Shown piece by piece: positions 26,926-36,464 of a stretch of DNA of 64,000 nucleotides. Made by a program: the position numbers and the translations under genes. The notes beneath the pieces are model-generated. The model was not told the DNA's origin. It ran no database searches and was given only the letters and a program-made list of their open reading frames with translations. This DNA comes from JAMXLO01 sp963719805 (lineage in GTDB: Bacteria; Pseudomonadota; Alphaproteobacteria; Acetobacterales; Acetobacteraceae): the NCBI GenBank assembly GCA_963719805.1, contig CAVRDF010000004.1, positions 310,001 through 374,000 of the forward strand, in the 5' to 3' direction. Within the stretch, counting starts at the first letter, position 1. Each line of letters starts with the position of its first letter.

Positions 26926-26939
26926 GCCTAACCTTAGGC
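26926..26939. promoter_or_regulatory. inverted repeat upstream of the xanthine-dehydrogenase-family operon
   Basis: GCCTAA-CC-TTAGGC is a perfect dyad about 65 bases before the first ATG of the operon. It may be an operator; the regulator is not encoded next to it. Confidence 0.3.
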
Positions 26940-27002
26940 CCTTATGCCTTGGACCGCGGGGGTCCCGGGCAACCCATTCGCGCGCAGACATCGGGAGCAG
27001 GA

Positions 27003-27890
27003 ATGCCAACGCTCAATTACGCCGCACCGTCGACGGTCGACGAGGCCGTCAAACTACTCGCCGGCTCGTCCGGACTGGCCAAGGTCCTGTCCGGCGGCAC
27101 AGACCTGCTGGTCCAGATGCGGTCTGGCCGGCTGAAGCCTGAGCTCATCGTCGATACCAAGAAAATCCCCGGCATCATCGGCATCCGTGAAGAAAACGGC
27201 GGCCTTGTCGTCGGCGCGGCAACACCGGGCGAGATGGTCGAGCGGGATCCCGCCATGAATAAGGCGTGGCCGGGTGTGGTCGAGGCACTCGATCTGATCG
27301 GTTCGCAGCAGATCCAAGGCCGCTGCTCGCTGGCCGGCAATCTGTGCAATGCTTCGCCGGCCGCTGACAGCGTGCCGGCGCTTTATGCCGCTGGCGCGAT
27401 CGCCGTCGTCGTCGGCAGCAAGGGCCGCCGCGAAGTGCCGGTTGAGCAGATTCCTGCCGGACCCGGGCGAACCAACTTGGCCAAGGATGAGTTCATCCTG
27501 GAGTTCAAGTTCCCGCCGCGGCCGGCGCATTCCGGCGACGCCTATCTGCGCTTCATTCCGCGTACGGAAATGGACATCGCGGTGGTGGGTTGCGGCATCA
27601 ATGTCACGCTCGATGGCAACGGTGTCTGCACCGCGGCCCGGGTCTCTCTCGGCGCCGTTGCGCCGACGGTGTTGCTGGTGAAGGACGCCGCCGACGCCCT
27701 GGTCGGGCACAAGCTGGACGAGGAGGCGCTGAAGAAGCTGGATGCCGCGGCACGCGCGGCTTGCAAGCCGATCAACGACAAACGTGGGACGATCGAATAC
27801 CGCACCAAAGTGGCCGGCGTGATTGCACGCCGCGTGGCCGCTATCGCATTCGACCGCGCCATGGGTAAATCGCAAGGAAAGACTCACTGA
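27003..27890 (+). CDS. FAD-binding subunit of a xanthine-dehydrogenase/CODH-family enzyme
   Basis: 295 residues from ATG at 27003 (MPTLNYAAPSTVDEAVKLL), preceded by GGGAGCAGG. VLSGGTDLLVQMRSG near residue 35 and LVVGAATPGEMVE are FAD contacts of the CoxM/medium-subunit family, and the ALDLIGSQQIQGRCSLAGNLCNASPAAD segment is diagnostic. The protein transfers electrons from the 2Fe-2S clusters to FAD. It is first in an operon with the 2Fe-2S and molybdopterin subunits. Substrate class is discussed under the large subunit. Confidence 0.92.
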   Translation: MPTLNYAAPSTVDEAVKLLAGSSGLAKVLSGGTDLLVQMRSGRLKPELIVDTKKIPGIIGIREENGGLVVGAATPGEMVERDPAMNKAWPGVVEALDLIGSQQIQGRCSLAGNLCNASPAADSVPALYAAGAIAVVVGSKGRREVPVEQIPAGPGRTNLAKDEFILEFKFPPRPAHSGDAYLRFIPRTEMDIAVVGCGINVTLDGNGVCTAARVSLGAVAPTVLLVKDAADALVGHKLDEEALKKLDAAARAACKPINDKRGTIEYRTKVAGVIARRVAAIAFDRAMGKSQGKTH

Positions 27891-27891
27891 T

Positions 27892-28377
27892 ATGAGCAAG
27901 CACCACGTAACAACCACGATCAACGGCGAGCCGTCCGAGTTCCTGTGCGAGACGCAGCAGACCATGCTGGATTGCCTGCGCGACGTGCTGGGACTGACCG
28001 GCAGCAAGGAAGGCTGCGCCTCGGGCGACTGTGGCGCCTGCACCATTATCGTTGACGGCAAGATCGTCTGCTCGTGCCTGATGCTGGGCGTCGAATCCGA
28101 AGGCAAGAAGATCACCACGATCGAGGGCATCGCGCAGGGCGACCATCTGCATCCGGTGCAGCAGAAGTTCCTGGAGCATGCAGCGCTGCAATGCGGGTTC
28201 TGCACTCCCGGATTCATCGTCGCCACCAAGGCGCTGCTCGACGAGCACCCCAATCCGACCGAGACCGAGGCGCGGTACTGGCTGGCCGGCAATCTTTGCC
28301 GCTGCACCGGGTACGACAAGATCATCCGCGCCGTGATGGATGCAGCCGCTGAAATGCGTGGGGAGGCAGCCCGATGA
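27892..28377 (+). CDS. 2Fe-2S subunit of a xanthine-dehydrogenase-family enzyme
   Basis: 161 residues, start ATG 27892 two bases after the FAD subunit gene. The plant-type ferredoxin cluster motif GCASGDCGACT and the second cluster motif CGFCTPGF...LCRCTGYDKI are both complete. It relays electrons between the molybdenum and FAD subunits. It overlaps the large-subunit ATG by four bases (ATGA). The length is the usual one for CoxS-type subunits. Confidence 0.94.
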   Translation: MSKHHVTTTINGEPSEFLCETQQTMLDCLRDVLGLTGSKEGCASGDCGACTIIVDGKIVCSCLMLGVESEGKKITTIEGIAQGDHLHPVQQKFLEHAALQCGFCTPGFIVATKALLDEHPNPTETEARYWLAGNLCRCTGYDKIIRAVMDAAAEMRGEAAR

Positions 28378-30650
28378 ACTACGTTGGAACTGATCTGCGA
28401 GTTGTTGGCACGCGCCCGGTCCGTCCGGACGGCGTCGATAAGGTAACCGGCCGCGCCATGTTCGGCGCGGACATGGTGATGCCCGGAATGCTCTGGGGCA
28501 AGGTGAAGCGCTCGCCGCATGCGCATGCGCGCATCGTGTCGATCGACGCAACGAAGGCGCTCGCGCTGTCCGGCGTGAAGGCGGTGGTGACGGCAGACGA
28601 CTTGCCGGACATCGCCTCGGAAGAGGCCTTCGTCGGCGAAGGTCCGATGAACTTCCGCGACCTGTCGCGCAACTGCATGGCGCGCGGCAAGGCACTGTAT
28701 GAAGGCCACGCCGTCGCCGCTGTCTGTGCGACGACACAGGCGTTGTGCGATCAGGCGCTCGACCTGATCGACGTGAAATATGAAGTGCTGCCGTACGTGA
28801 TCGATGTCGATGCAGCGATGGCGGACGATGCGCCGGTACTGCATGACGACTTGTTCACCGCGAATGTTGAACCGAAGCCGGCGAAGCCTTCCAACGTCGC
28901 CAAGCGGGTTTACTTCCACAAGGGCGACATCAAGGCCGGCTTCGCCGAAGCAGACGTCGTCGTCGAGGGGCATTACGTCACCGAGCCGGTGCACCAGGCG
29001 TATATCGAGCCGCATGCCTGCCTGTGCTCGTACGGCGCTGATGGCCAGTCGATGATCTACAGCTCGAGCCAGGGCCACTTCATGGTCCGCGCCTATACCG
29101 CCAAGCTGTTGGGGCTCGACCTGTCCAACATCCGCTGCATGCCGGCAGAAATCGGCGGCGGGTTCGGCGGCAAGACGCTGGTGTATCTGGAGCCGCTGGC
29201 GCTCGCGCTGTCGAAGAAGACCGGCCGCCCGGTGAAGATGCAGATGACGCGGGACGAAGTGTTCCGTGCCTCTGGCCCGACATCCGGCGCCACGATGGAC
29301 GTGAAGCTCGGCGCCAAGAAGGACGGCACCATCGTCGCTGCACAGCACGTGCTGAAATACCAGGCCGGGGCGTTCCCTGGTTCGCCCATTCAGCCTGGCT
29401 GCATGTGCGGCTTCGCCCACTACGACCTGCCGAACATCGAGGTGACCGGCTACGACGTGGTGAGCAACCGGCCGAAGGTTGCCGCCTATCGCGCCCCAGG
29501 TGCGCCGATTGCGTCGTTCGCGGTGGAGAGCGCACTCGACGATCTGGCGCGCAAGCTCAACATGGATCCGATCGAGCTGCGCGAGAAGAATGGCGCGCGC
29601 AACGGCACCAAGACGCACTATGGGCCGACGCACCAGAATATCGGCTTCCTCGCCACGCTGGAGGCGGCGAAGAACAGTGCGCACTGGAAGTCGCCGCTGA
29701 AGCCAGGGCAGGGCAGGGGCATCGCCTGTGGCTTCTGGTTCAACATCGGCGGCGAGTCGTCCGCGGCGGTGCATGTCGCCGAGGACGGCACCGTGGTCGC
29801 GGTGTCCGGCAGCCCGGACATCGGCGGGTCGCGCGCCTCTATCGGCATGATGGTGGCCGAGACGCTGCAGATCCCGGCGGACAAGGTGCGCACCATCGTG
29901 GGGGACACTGCTTCAATCGGTTTCACCCATGTCACTGGCGGCAGCCGCGTGACGTTCGCGACCGGCATGGCGGCGACCATGGCGGCCGAGAAGGTGGTGG
30001 ACCAGCTCAAGCAGCGCGCTGCGATGATCTGGGACATCACACCCGACGCGGTCGATTGGCGCGACGGCGCGGCGCATCCGGCGGGCACCAACGCCGGCGC
30101 GTTCGAGCCGCTGAGCCTGGCCGAGATCGCGCTGAAGGCAGCGCGCACCGGCGGGCCGCTGACGAGCGAGATCTCGGTCAACGCGCAGGGCGCCGGACCT
30201 GGCTTCGGCGCGCACATTGCCGATGTCAGCGTCGACAAGGAGACCGGACAGGTCACCATCGAGCGCTACACCGCAGTGCAGGATGTCGGCCGTGCGATCC
30301 ATCCAAGCTATGTGGAAGGCCAGATCCAGGGCGGTGCGGTACAGGGCATCGGCTGGGCGCTGAACGAGGAGTACATCTACGACAAGAATGGCAGGATGGA
30401 TAACCCGGGCTTCCTGGACTATCGCTGCCCGGTGGCATCCGACCTGCCGATGATCGAGGCGATCATGGTCGAGGTGCCGAATCCGCGTCATCCGTTCGGT
30501 GCGCGGGGCGTGGGCGAGGTGCCGATCATTCCGCCCATGGCGGCGGTCGGTAACGCGATCCGCGACGCGATCGGCCTGCGCATGGAGCATCTGCCGATGT
30601 CGCCCCCGAAGGTGCGCAAGGCACTGGATGTCGCCAACGGCGACGACTGA
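28374..30650 (+). CDS. molybdopterin-binding large subunit, xanthine-dehydrogenase family
   Basis: 758 residues. RVVGTRPVRPDGVDKVTGRAMFGADM at the start and GGGFGGKTLVYLEPLALALSKKTGRPVKMQ near 262 are conserved. The active-site loop AYRAPGAP is of the aldehyde/hydroxylase type rather than the AYRCSFR loop of true CO dehydrogenase. The catalytic glutamate occurs in RGVGEVPIIPP near the end. The enzyme likely hydroxylates an aldehyde, purine or N-heterocycle with water; sequence does not say which. It ends where the MoaD/ThiS-like gene begins. Confidence 0.92.
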   Translation: MNYVGTDLRVVGTRPVRPDGVDKVTGRAMFGADMVMPGMLWGKVKRSPHAHARIVSIDATKALALSGVKAVVTADDLPDIASEEAFVGEGPMNFRDLSRNCMARGKALYEGHAVAAVCATTQALCDQALDLIDVKYEVLPYVIDVDAAMADDAPVLHDDLFTANVEPKPAKPSNVAKRVYFHKGDIKAGFAEADVVVEGHYVTEPVHQAYIEPHACLCSYGADGQSMIYSSSQGHFMVRAYTAKLLGLDLSNIRCMPAEIGGGFGGKTLVYLEPLALALSKKTGRPVKMQMTRDEVFRASGPTSGATMDVKLGAKKDGTIVAAQHVLKYQAGAFPGSPIQPGCMCGFAHYDLPNIEVTGYDVVSNRPKVAAYRAPGAPIASFAVESALDDLARKLNMDPIELREKNGARNGTKTHYGPTHQNIGFLATLEAAKNSAHWKSPLKPGQGRGIACGFWFNIGGESSAAVHVAEDGTVVAVSGSPDIGGSRASIGMMVAETLQIPADKVRTIVGDTASIGFTHVTGGSRVTFATGMAATMAAEKVVDQLKQRAAMIWDITPDAVDWRDGAAHPAGTNAGAFEPLSLAEIALKAARTGGPLTSEISVNAQGAGPGFGAHIADVSVDKETGQVTIERYTAVQDVGRAIHPSYVEGQIQGGAVQGIGWALNEEYIYDKNGRMDNPGFLDYRCPVASDLPMIEAIMVEVPNPRHPFGARGVGEVPIIPPMAAVGNAIRDAIGLRMEHLPMSPPKVRKALDVANGDD

Positions 30651-30898
30651 TGCCGAAGGTGGTTTTCTCGGGTTCGGCTTGCCAGCGGTTCACCGGTGGC
30701 AAGACCGAACTCGAGGTGGCCGCCACGACGTTTCGCCGCCTGGTGCTGGAGTTGGATGCCCGGTTCCCCGGCCTGGGCAAGCAGGTCGAGGACAGCATGG
30801 CGGTGGCGATTGACGGCGAGATTTTTCAGGACGCGTATTCCGCGCCGCTGCTGCCGGACAGCGAGATTGTGCTGATCCCCAAGATCGGCGGCGGCTGA
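30650..30898 (+). CDS. MoaD/ThiS-family sulfur-carrier-like protein
   Basis: 82 residues, start overlapping the large-subunit stop. The beta-grasp pattern and the C-terminal glycine tail (IPKIGGG) match ubiquitin-like sulfur carriers, in which the final GG is activated as a thiocarboxylate. Placement at the end of a molybdoenzyme operon suggests a dedicated role in cofactor maturation or sulfuration of that enzyme, rather than general MoaD. MoaE and ThiG genes are not nearby. The extra third glycine is slightly atypical. Confidence 0.75.
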   Translation: MPKVVFSGSACQRFTGGKTELEVAATTFRRLVLELDARFPGLGKQVEDSMAVAIDGEIFQDAYSAPLLPDSEIVLIPKIGGG

Positions 30899-30933
30899 AC
30901 GCGCAGTCCGTAAAGGCTCGGTCTTGGTGGGCC

Positions 30934-32128
30934 TTATTCGTAATGAAATGCGAGCAGGTAGGGGCGCGACGCGTCTTGGCATTGGCTGACTTCCGACGCG
31001 CTGAGTTCCTTTCGCCAGCGCCCGACTGAGGCCTCAGGACTCTTGCTTGTGGCGTGAATGTCGAAGGACTCTCCTTTCTGGTCGCCGTACTCCGGCGCGT
31101 GCGAAGGATAAAGTCCGATGAACGCGAATACGTCGGCCATCGTCCTGGTCGGCTCCATGACCAAGTCCTCGTATCTAACAAACCTGACGTCAGGTTCGGC
31201 AGCCTGATAGAGATCCAGTAGGGCCCGGCTTGCGTGTGCAACGGACGCAAGCGAACTAGCCGGATCCAGGCCCCAGAACGCTCGCGCCGAGCAAAGAAGA
31301 TCCCTTGGGTCACGAACTAGCACGAGTTCGCGTACCTTGGGGAACAGCGCACGCACACCGAGCCTTGCTCGTTCATGCAGGGTGATCTTTTCCGCGAAGC
31401 AATCGGCTGACGGCTTTCCTTCATCATCGGCGAGAAGTTCGTAATACCGCAGAACAAGGTCGCGGAATGTCGATGCTGTACGTGCGGGAGCTTCTACCTC
31501 GAAATAATGCTCAACGGCCTTGTGGTTTTTCGCAATCGAGTAATATGACGGTCGATTGTACGGATTAAATCCAACATGCAGGTGCTGGCTTATCATCCTT
31601 TCGGGGTCAGTAGAATTTTCTCGATCTGCTGTCGCCGACAACACTCCGAGAGCCGCAGCATAGTACGATGCAAGTTTTACCTCGTACGGGTGACGACGCG
31701 CAACGACTACAGCTGGATGGAGTGAAAGGTATTTCATTAACATCGTTGAGCCGCTCCGACCCGCTCCATTAACAAATATAGGCATCCGTCCTTTAACTGA
31801 TGGCCATGGCGCGCTGCTGCGGACTGCAGCGAGGACTTTCTCGCCGCGCGGTAATACAGTCCCGTCCGCCGAGTAGCCGACCCTGATGTGATTGTCTTTG
31901 AAGGCTGAAAGGGGCGGAGAAAAGTGATGCTCAAAGCCGAACCGGCCAGTACCTGGAAGGGTGCAACGTCTGCAAATCCGGACGATAGATACTTCCCGTC
32001 AACCGGGCGCATGTTTGCCCATTCACTATAATGCTGACTTCTGCGGGCCTGCATGGCGGCCCTGTGTCAACAGCCCACCCGGTAATGATTCCCCGTGATA
32101 TCTCATCAACGTGTCCGCTGATCGCCAT
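30934..32128 (-). pseudogene. sulfotransferase with N-terminal surface-glycan domain, one frameshift
   Basis: ATG at 32126-32128 overlaps the stop of the upstream GT90 fusion gene (TAATG). The first 65 residues (MAISGHVDEISRG..) are in a different frame from the rest; one extra base near 31955-31970 explains it. The restored protein is about 397 residues. After the N-terminal beta domain (GRFGFEHHFSPPLSAF) comes a sulfotransferase with the 5'-phosphosulfate loop NGAGRSGSTML and LVLVRDPRDLLCSARAFWG. It should move sulfate from PAPS onto a glycan. Base composition is clearly lower in GC than in the flanking operons. Confidence 0.7.
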
Positions 32129-33840
32129 TACCCTAATCCGATCGTTGGCAACTTAGACCAGCATGTCCATGGGTTTCGTCTGGTCTTCTCAACTGGCACC
32201 TCATTCCTTCCGGAGGATCCACTTTGGGGGGCAATTTCCAACTTCCTGTTCAAGGTCCTTGCGAGCTCCTCAGCGGCTCGTACTACGCCTGGCCAACTTT
32301 CGTGATAATCGTCGCCGACGAGCACGCCACCGGGCCTAAGCAATGGCCAAAATGCTTGCGCATCTTGCATGACTAATTCGTATTCTTGTGATGCATCGAT
32401 GTGAACAAGGTCGATCTGTACGCCAAGACGGCGAAGTATGACCGCCGCGTTAGTGGACGTTTGCGGTAGTGGGACAACTCGCTCAGTTGCGCCCCTGCGA
32501 ATCACGTTAGACAGGAACTGTTCGTATAGTAAGGGACGTCCCCACTTCCGTTCAATTAGATCACTCATCTGGCCTCCCGTTGACCAGTGTTCTGGACTTC
32601 CCAGGAACGTGTCGATTGCTATGACCGCCCCATCAGTACCATTCAAATTCAGTAGCTCCGCGAAGAATAGGGTGGAGGCTCCTTTCCAGACACCAACATC
32701 GACGATTATTGATGGTCGTTTATCCGCAACTATCTTGGCAAGAACTGGGTGACGACTGTTCCAGCCCTGTAGATCCTCGGGCATGTCCACCCCGACGTCT
32801 GAATACATATTCCCACCGTACAGCTTGTGCATGATCGCTGCAGCAAGCGTCAGCTTGGGTGCTTCCGTTAGCTTACTGCGCAACGCTGTCGCCAGACGGT
32901 TAGCACTCTGAGCCATCTCAGCTTCGAATGTCATGCTTTCCGCTAGGGCACGGCCGGCCAATCCGATACGCTCCGCGGCATCGTCGTGCCCCTTCAACCA
33001 CTCAACTTTCTCCATTAGGTCTGTCATCTCAGGCTCGACCGGAACGTAATTCTCCCACTCGCGCAATCGATCATAGTACCATTGCGTGAATCCTAAACAG
33101 GAACGCACCTTCAGAACTGGGCTGCCTGAGAGCAGTTTCAGAAATAGACCACTCCAGGCATTGGTGTTGCCATCGATGTCAATGTGATACTGATAAAAGT
33201 CGAGCATTTCCTCAGGTATGAACGGCCGGAATAGCCCTTCTCGGCGGATTTCTGCCTCCGCTTCTGGTGGAATCTGCACTACCTTGGAAATTCCGGCATC
33301 AAAGACGTCTGGACGTGCTTGCGCCAAACGGCACATTGCCAGCCGCGGAAGATCACGCCAGTCACGTATCCATCGCCCTGTGGTACTCCCGCGCCAAAAG
33401 ACCGTTGGCAGCCTGCGCTTCCACGAAAGTGCTCTGCGGGACCACAGGTCGCGCAAACGAGATTGTCCCCTCGTGCTTATGAACACTGTATCCGGGACAA
33501 GAATATCGTTCGGGTGCCGTGAACAAAAGGCTATCCCTCGCTCTACAGCGCCGTCGTCGAGATTTATAAGCAACGAACCGGGTGTTAGTTCGCCCGTTGC
33601 ATGTGCCCCTTCCAATATACGAACGGCGTGAGCGAGCCGACCAGCAAAGAAGGGTAGTCGTTCGCTCGCGCGAAACGTCTTATCAAGCACGATCCTTGAA
33701 TGGGCTGTTGATGCGACCTGCCATTCTACGACCGACAAGGGGAACAGGGCGTCATCGCTCGCCACCAGTTCGTATGCCGCCTGTGGGACTTGGGCCAATT
33801 GCCCGTCGGCAATGGCCTTTGCCAATGCTGCGGCAGCCAT
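32128..33840 (-). CDS. GT90 (CAP10-like) glycosyltransferase fused to a methyltransferase
   Basis: 570 residues. Residues 100-300 have GT90/CAP10 words: LPTVFWRGSTTGRW and FYQYHIDIDGNTNAWSGLFLKLLSGSPVLK. Residues about 330-560 form a Rossmann SAM-dependent methyltransferase of the cephalosporin-hydroxylase-like group (IIVDVGVWKGASTLFFAELL, VHIDASQEYELVMQDAQAF, LLRPGGVLVGDDYHESWPGV). The two halves look like a genuine fusion, since no stop or shift separates them. Probable function is building and methylating a surface sugar. Coupled to the sulfotransferase gene. The DNA here has a lower GC than the neighbouring genes. Confidence 0.75.
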   Translation of the reverse strand: MAAAALAKAIADGQLAQVPQAAYELVASDDALFPLSVVEWQVASTAHSRIVLDKTFRASERLPFFAGRLAHAVRILEGAHATGELTPGSLLINLDDGAVERGIAFCSRHPNDILVPDTVFISTRGQSRLRDLWSRRALSWKRRLPTVFWRGSTTGRWIRDWRDLPRLAMCRLAQARPDVFDAGISKVVQIPPEAEAEIRREGLFRPFIPEEMLDFYQYHIDIDGNTNAWSGLFLKLLSGSPVLKVRSCLGFTQWYYDRLREWENYVPVEPEMTDLMEKVEWLKGHDDAAERIGLAGRALAESMTFEAEMAQSANRLATALRSKLTEAPKLTLAAAIMHKLYGGNMYSDVGVDMPEDLQGWNSRHPVLAKIVADKRPSIIVDVGVWKGASTLFFAELLNLNGTDGAVIAIDTFLGSPEHWSTGGQMSDLIERKWGRPLLYEQFLSNVIRRGATERVVPLPQTSTNAAVILRRLGVQIDLVHIDASQEYELVMQDAQAFWPLLRPGGVLVGDDYHESWPGVVRAAEELARTLNRKLEIAPQSGSSGRNEVPVEKTRRNPWTCWSKLPTIGLG

Positions 33841-33843
33841 CGG

Positions 33844-34875
33844 TTAGTCTCGAAACCGGACCACTAAATTAGTGAGCGTCCCCGATTGATCGTCCGGTAG
33901 GTATCGTTTTGGATAAACACTCCACGATTGAAATATTAGCTGGTCCGGGAGGCCATCAAGAACTGATCGCACGGTAGTGAGTCCTTGTTCTGCGTGAGCC
34001 ACCCACTCGGCTCCGGAATTAACTGGACGGTCGCTGTCTACTATTACGCCAAGCGGAATTCGCTCTGCAACGGCTGCCTTGGCCACCGCTCGCAACTGGG
34101 GCTGCCAATCCGCGCGCCACTGGATATCAGCGTGCAAAAAGGCGAGATTGATCCCGGTCGCCGAACGATAGGCTCTCACCCATGCTTGCAGTTCCTGCGG
34201 CCACGACGGTGATGTCGCCATCCCGATCGGCTCAGTGTCTCCAATCTGAACGTCAGGAAACACGTGCCTGATTTGAGCGCTCTTTTCCGCGATTTCCTTT
34301 GTGATATCATTCATAGAAGAATGGCATGCTCGCGGGTCATTGGCATACTTGCCAAACCAAAGGGGTTCATCCATCGCGATGTAGCGCAAGTCGCCACCTA
34401 GGCGCCGCACACGTTCGGCCAATGCTACGCCTGTGCGGGGAGCGCTAAACCCTTCCATATGCCAGCCGCAATGGCCGTCACCTGAAAGGAGCCCGACAGC
34501 CGCTGCGAGAGCTATCTTTCGGGCCTTGAGGCCTGCAATGACCTTGCTCAACTCATCGTCGGACGCCTTGAGCAGGAATTGAGTCGAAAGCTTGAAGACA
34601 TTTACTTTCGAGGCCGCTTTTGCCCAGTCAGCGTTTGGCGCAAATAGATCCAGAAAATCAGAAGGGCCACCATCCTTATGTGCCGCTCTGGTGACGGGAT
34701 CCAATCCTCCAAACCAAATCTCCGTGGTTCTCGCAGCTGCTTGTCGACCCAAGCTGCAGCCGAGCAATGCCAGGGCGATGCAAAATCGGCGCTTTCCCGT
34801 GCACTGCCAGAATCTGAAAGCACGGTCGTCTCGCTGGATTTTTCGACGCGGCGCGGTGGTAATCGCGTGTGGCAT
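33844..34875 (-). CDS. secreted barrel-like protein of unknown function
   Basis: 343 residues. A hydrophobic stretch FCIALALLGCSLG after a basic head serves as a signal peptide; cleavage is expected near AAA-RT. The mature protein has TEIWFGGLDPV, FKLSTQFLLKASDDELSKVIAGLKARKIALA, LGGDLRYIAMDEPLWFG and LAFLHADIQW, a spacing that suggests a TIM-barrel hydrolase-like fold (inference). No catalytic signature is secure. It precedes the GT90 fusion by three bases, so it belongs to the same surface-glycan operon. Confidence 0.6.
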   Translation of the reverse strand: MPHAITTAPRRKIQRDDRAFRFWQCTGKRRFCIALALLGCSLGRQAAARTTEIWFGGLDPVTRAAHKDGGPSDFLDLFAPNADWAKAASKVNVFKLSTQFLLKASDDELSKVIAGLKARKIALAAAVGLLSGDGHCGWHMEGFSAPRTGVALAERVRRLGGDLRYIAMDEPLWFGKYANDPRACHSSMNDITKEIAEKSAQIRHVFPDVQIGDTEPIGMATSPSWPQELQAWVRAYRSATGINLAFLHADIQWRADWQPQLRAVAKAAVAERIPLGVIVDSDRPVNSGAEWVAHAEQGLTTVRSVLDGLPDQLIFQSWSVYPKRYLPDDQSGTLTNLVVRFRD

Positions 34876-35201
34876 CCTGTTGGTTCCTGCAAGTTAGCAT
34901 CCATATGGTTTACGCGCTTTGGCTCCCACTGCTTGTGTTCGTAGGCGTATCACTGGGGCCAGGCACAGCAACTGACAGAGCCGTAGTGCAACGCACTATA
35001 GCTTCGACAGGTGGTGCGCATGGCCAATGATCAGCTATTGAGCGTCATTATTTCTCCGTTGGAATGTGAGATCGGTCGTTCAGCGCGAACATATGCGTTC
35101 CTCCCGGGCCGCCGCCGGTTGTGACAATTCGACCAATTTGGCATTAATCAACACGATATTGGAGCTAACCCACGCCGGCAAAGCATTGGAAACCTCGCTT
35201 C
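34876..35201. other. intergenic region, no convincing gene
   Basis: 326 bases of moderate GC between divergent genes. Two short plus-strand frames exist: one at 34905-35030 (41 codons, hydrophobic start MVYALWLPLLVFVGV) and one starting near 35020 (MANDQLLSVIISP, 34 codons). Neither has a clear ribosome site or a recognised family, so neither is called a gene. The region probably carries promoters for the flanking operons. Confidence 0.5.
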
Positions 35202-36461
35202 ATGGCCACCACACGCCCCTACCTGGATATGATAACCCAGGCTCCGGGAATAAACGCCAATACCGTCCTGCATCAGGGCCAGCCCTGCAAGATCTGCAGC
35301 GGGTTTTCGCCACCATTCGACAGCGTCGACTTCTTTAAATACTGCTCTCCAAGCGACCCCTTCGCCTTCGGCTTCGCCGGCATCCATGCGGACTATCGGC
35401 GCTGCCGTGACTGCGGCTTCATCTTCACCGACTTCTTCGATGCCTGGACGCCGCAAGAATTCGCCACCTACGTCTACAATGCCGACTACGCGCGCATCGA
35501 CTCGGAATACGTCGACATCCGGCCCGCCAATACTGCCGCCATCGTCGCCCCCCAGCTCGGCACGTTGCGCGATATAGACATCCTCGACTACGGCTCCGGT
35601 TCCGGCGCGTTCGCTGAACGTATGGCCGAGCACGGCTTCGCCAACATCACCAATTACGACCCGTTCTCAAGCCCGGAACGCCCGGACCGGAGGTTCAGCC
35701 TGATCACCTGCTTCGAGGTGATCGAACACGCGGTGTCGCCGCGCGCCTGCGTGGAGGACATGCTCCGCTTCCTCGCACCCGGTGGCTGCATCGTTTTCTC
35801 GCAACCGCTGCAGCCGCCGGACATCGAGACGATCCGCGGCAGCTGGTGGTATATCGGACCACGCAATGGTCATGCATCGATCTTTACCGGCGACGCGCTC
35901 GCCCGGCTCGCGGCCGGCTGCGGGCTGGTGTTCCACCAGGGCGAGTGGCTGCACGGCTTCGCGCCGGGAGACGCCAGCGAGACCTCGCGCGATATCATGG
36001 CATCGGTTGGCGCGCCGTACGCCTCGGTCCGGCTGGATGCACCGCTGGATGCCGGCGTGCAGCAGTGGACACGCACCTTGCAGATGAACGCCTGGCACGA
36101 GCTGGAACGCGGCGGCGGCTTTCGCTTCCGATGGACGCGCGAATCGCGCATCTCCTGGCACGACGTGCTGCCCGACGCCTATCCGATGCGGCTGCGGCTG
36201 GCAGTGCCGTACCACAATCAGATCCAGGACGGGTTCGCCGCGCAGTGCTGGATCGACGTGGGAGGCCGGACATTCACTCCACAGGTGAGGCACAACGAAC
36301 TGGTGGTGGAGACGACGCTGCAGACGCCGATGGAAAACCTGGTGGTGCTGCACACGCCCGACCCGGCGTCGCCACGCGACCTGCGCGGGGTGGCGGATGA
36401 CCGGCAGCTCGGCCTGGCGATCGGGGTATATCCGTGGCTGCCACCGGACATGTTTGGCTGA
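35202..36461 (+). CDS. class I SAM-dependent methyltransferase, zinc-ribbon type
   Basis: 419 residues. Cysteines CKICSG and YRRCRDCGF near the N-terminus form a probable zinc ribbon, as in methyltransferases that act on sugars. The SAM motif IDILDYGSGSGAFAERM lies near residue 125, followed by SLITCFEVIEHAVSPRACVEDMLRFLAPGG. A C-terminal beta domain after about residue 300 is not assigned. Likely a surface-glycan or natural-product methyltransferase. It stands between the sugar-modification block and the hfq-hflX segment; GC content is back to the genome level. Confidence 0.8.
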   Translation: MATTRPYLDMITQAPGINANTVLHQGQPCKICSGFSPPFDSVDFFKYCSPSDPFAFGFAGIHADYRRCRDCGFIFTDFFDAWTPQEFATYVYNADYARIDSEYVDIRPANTAAIVAPQLGTLRDIDILDYGSGSGAFAERMAEHGFANITNYDPFSSPERPDRRFSLITCFEVIEHAVSPRACVEDMLRFLAPGGCIVFSQPLQPPDIETIRGSWWYIGPRNGHASIFTGDALARLAAGCGLVFHQGEWLHGFAPGDASETSRDIMASVGAPYASVRLDAPLDAGVQQWTRTLQMNAWHELERGGGFRFRWTRESRISWHDVLPDAYPMRLRLAVPYHNQIQDGFAAQCWIDVGGRTFTPQVRHNELVVETTLQTPMENLVVLHTPDPASPRDLRGVADDRQLGLAIGVYPWLPPDMFG

Positions 36462-36464
36462 GGC

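Noticed and set aside
27054..29774. 906-residue open frame antisense to the molybdoenzyme operon
   Set aside because: Composition is R/A/H-rich shadow of the third-position GC of three real genes; no motif or ribosome site supports it.
28374..30650. True CO dehydrogenase (CoxL)
   Set aside because: Active-site loop reads AYRAPGAP instead of AYRCSFR, so the general xanthine-dehydrogenase-family label is used.
34905..35030. 41-codon ORF with hydrophobic start in the intergenic gap
   Set aside because: No ribosome site and no recognised family; mentioned in the intergenic entry but not called.
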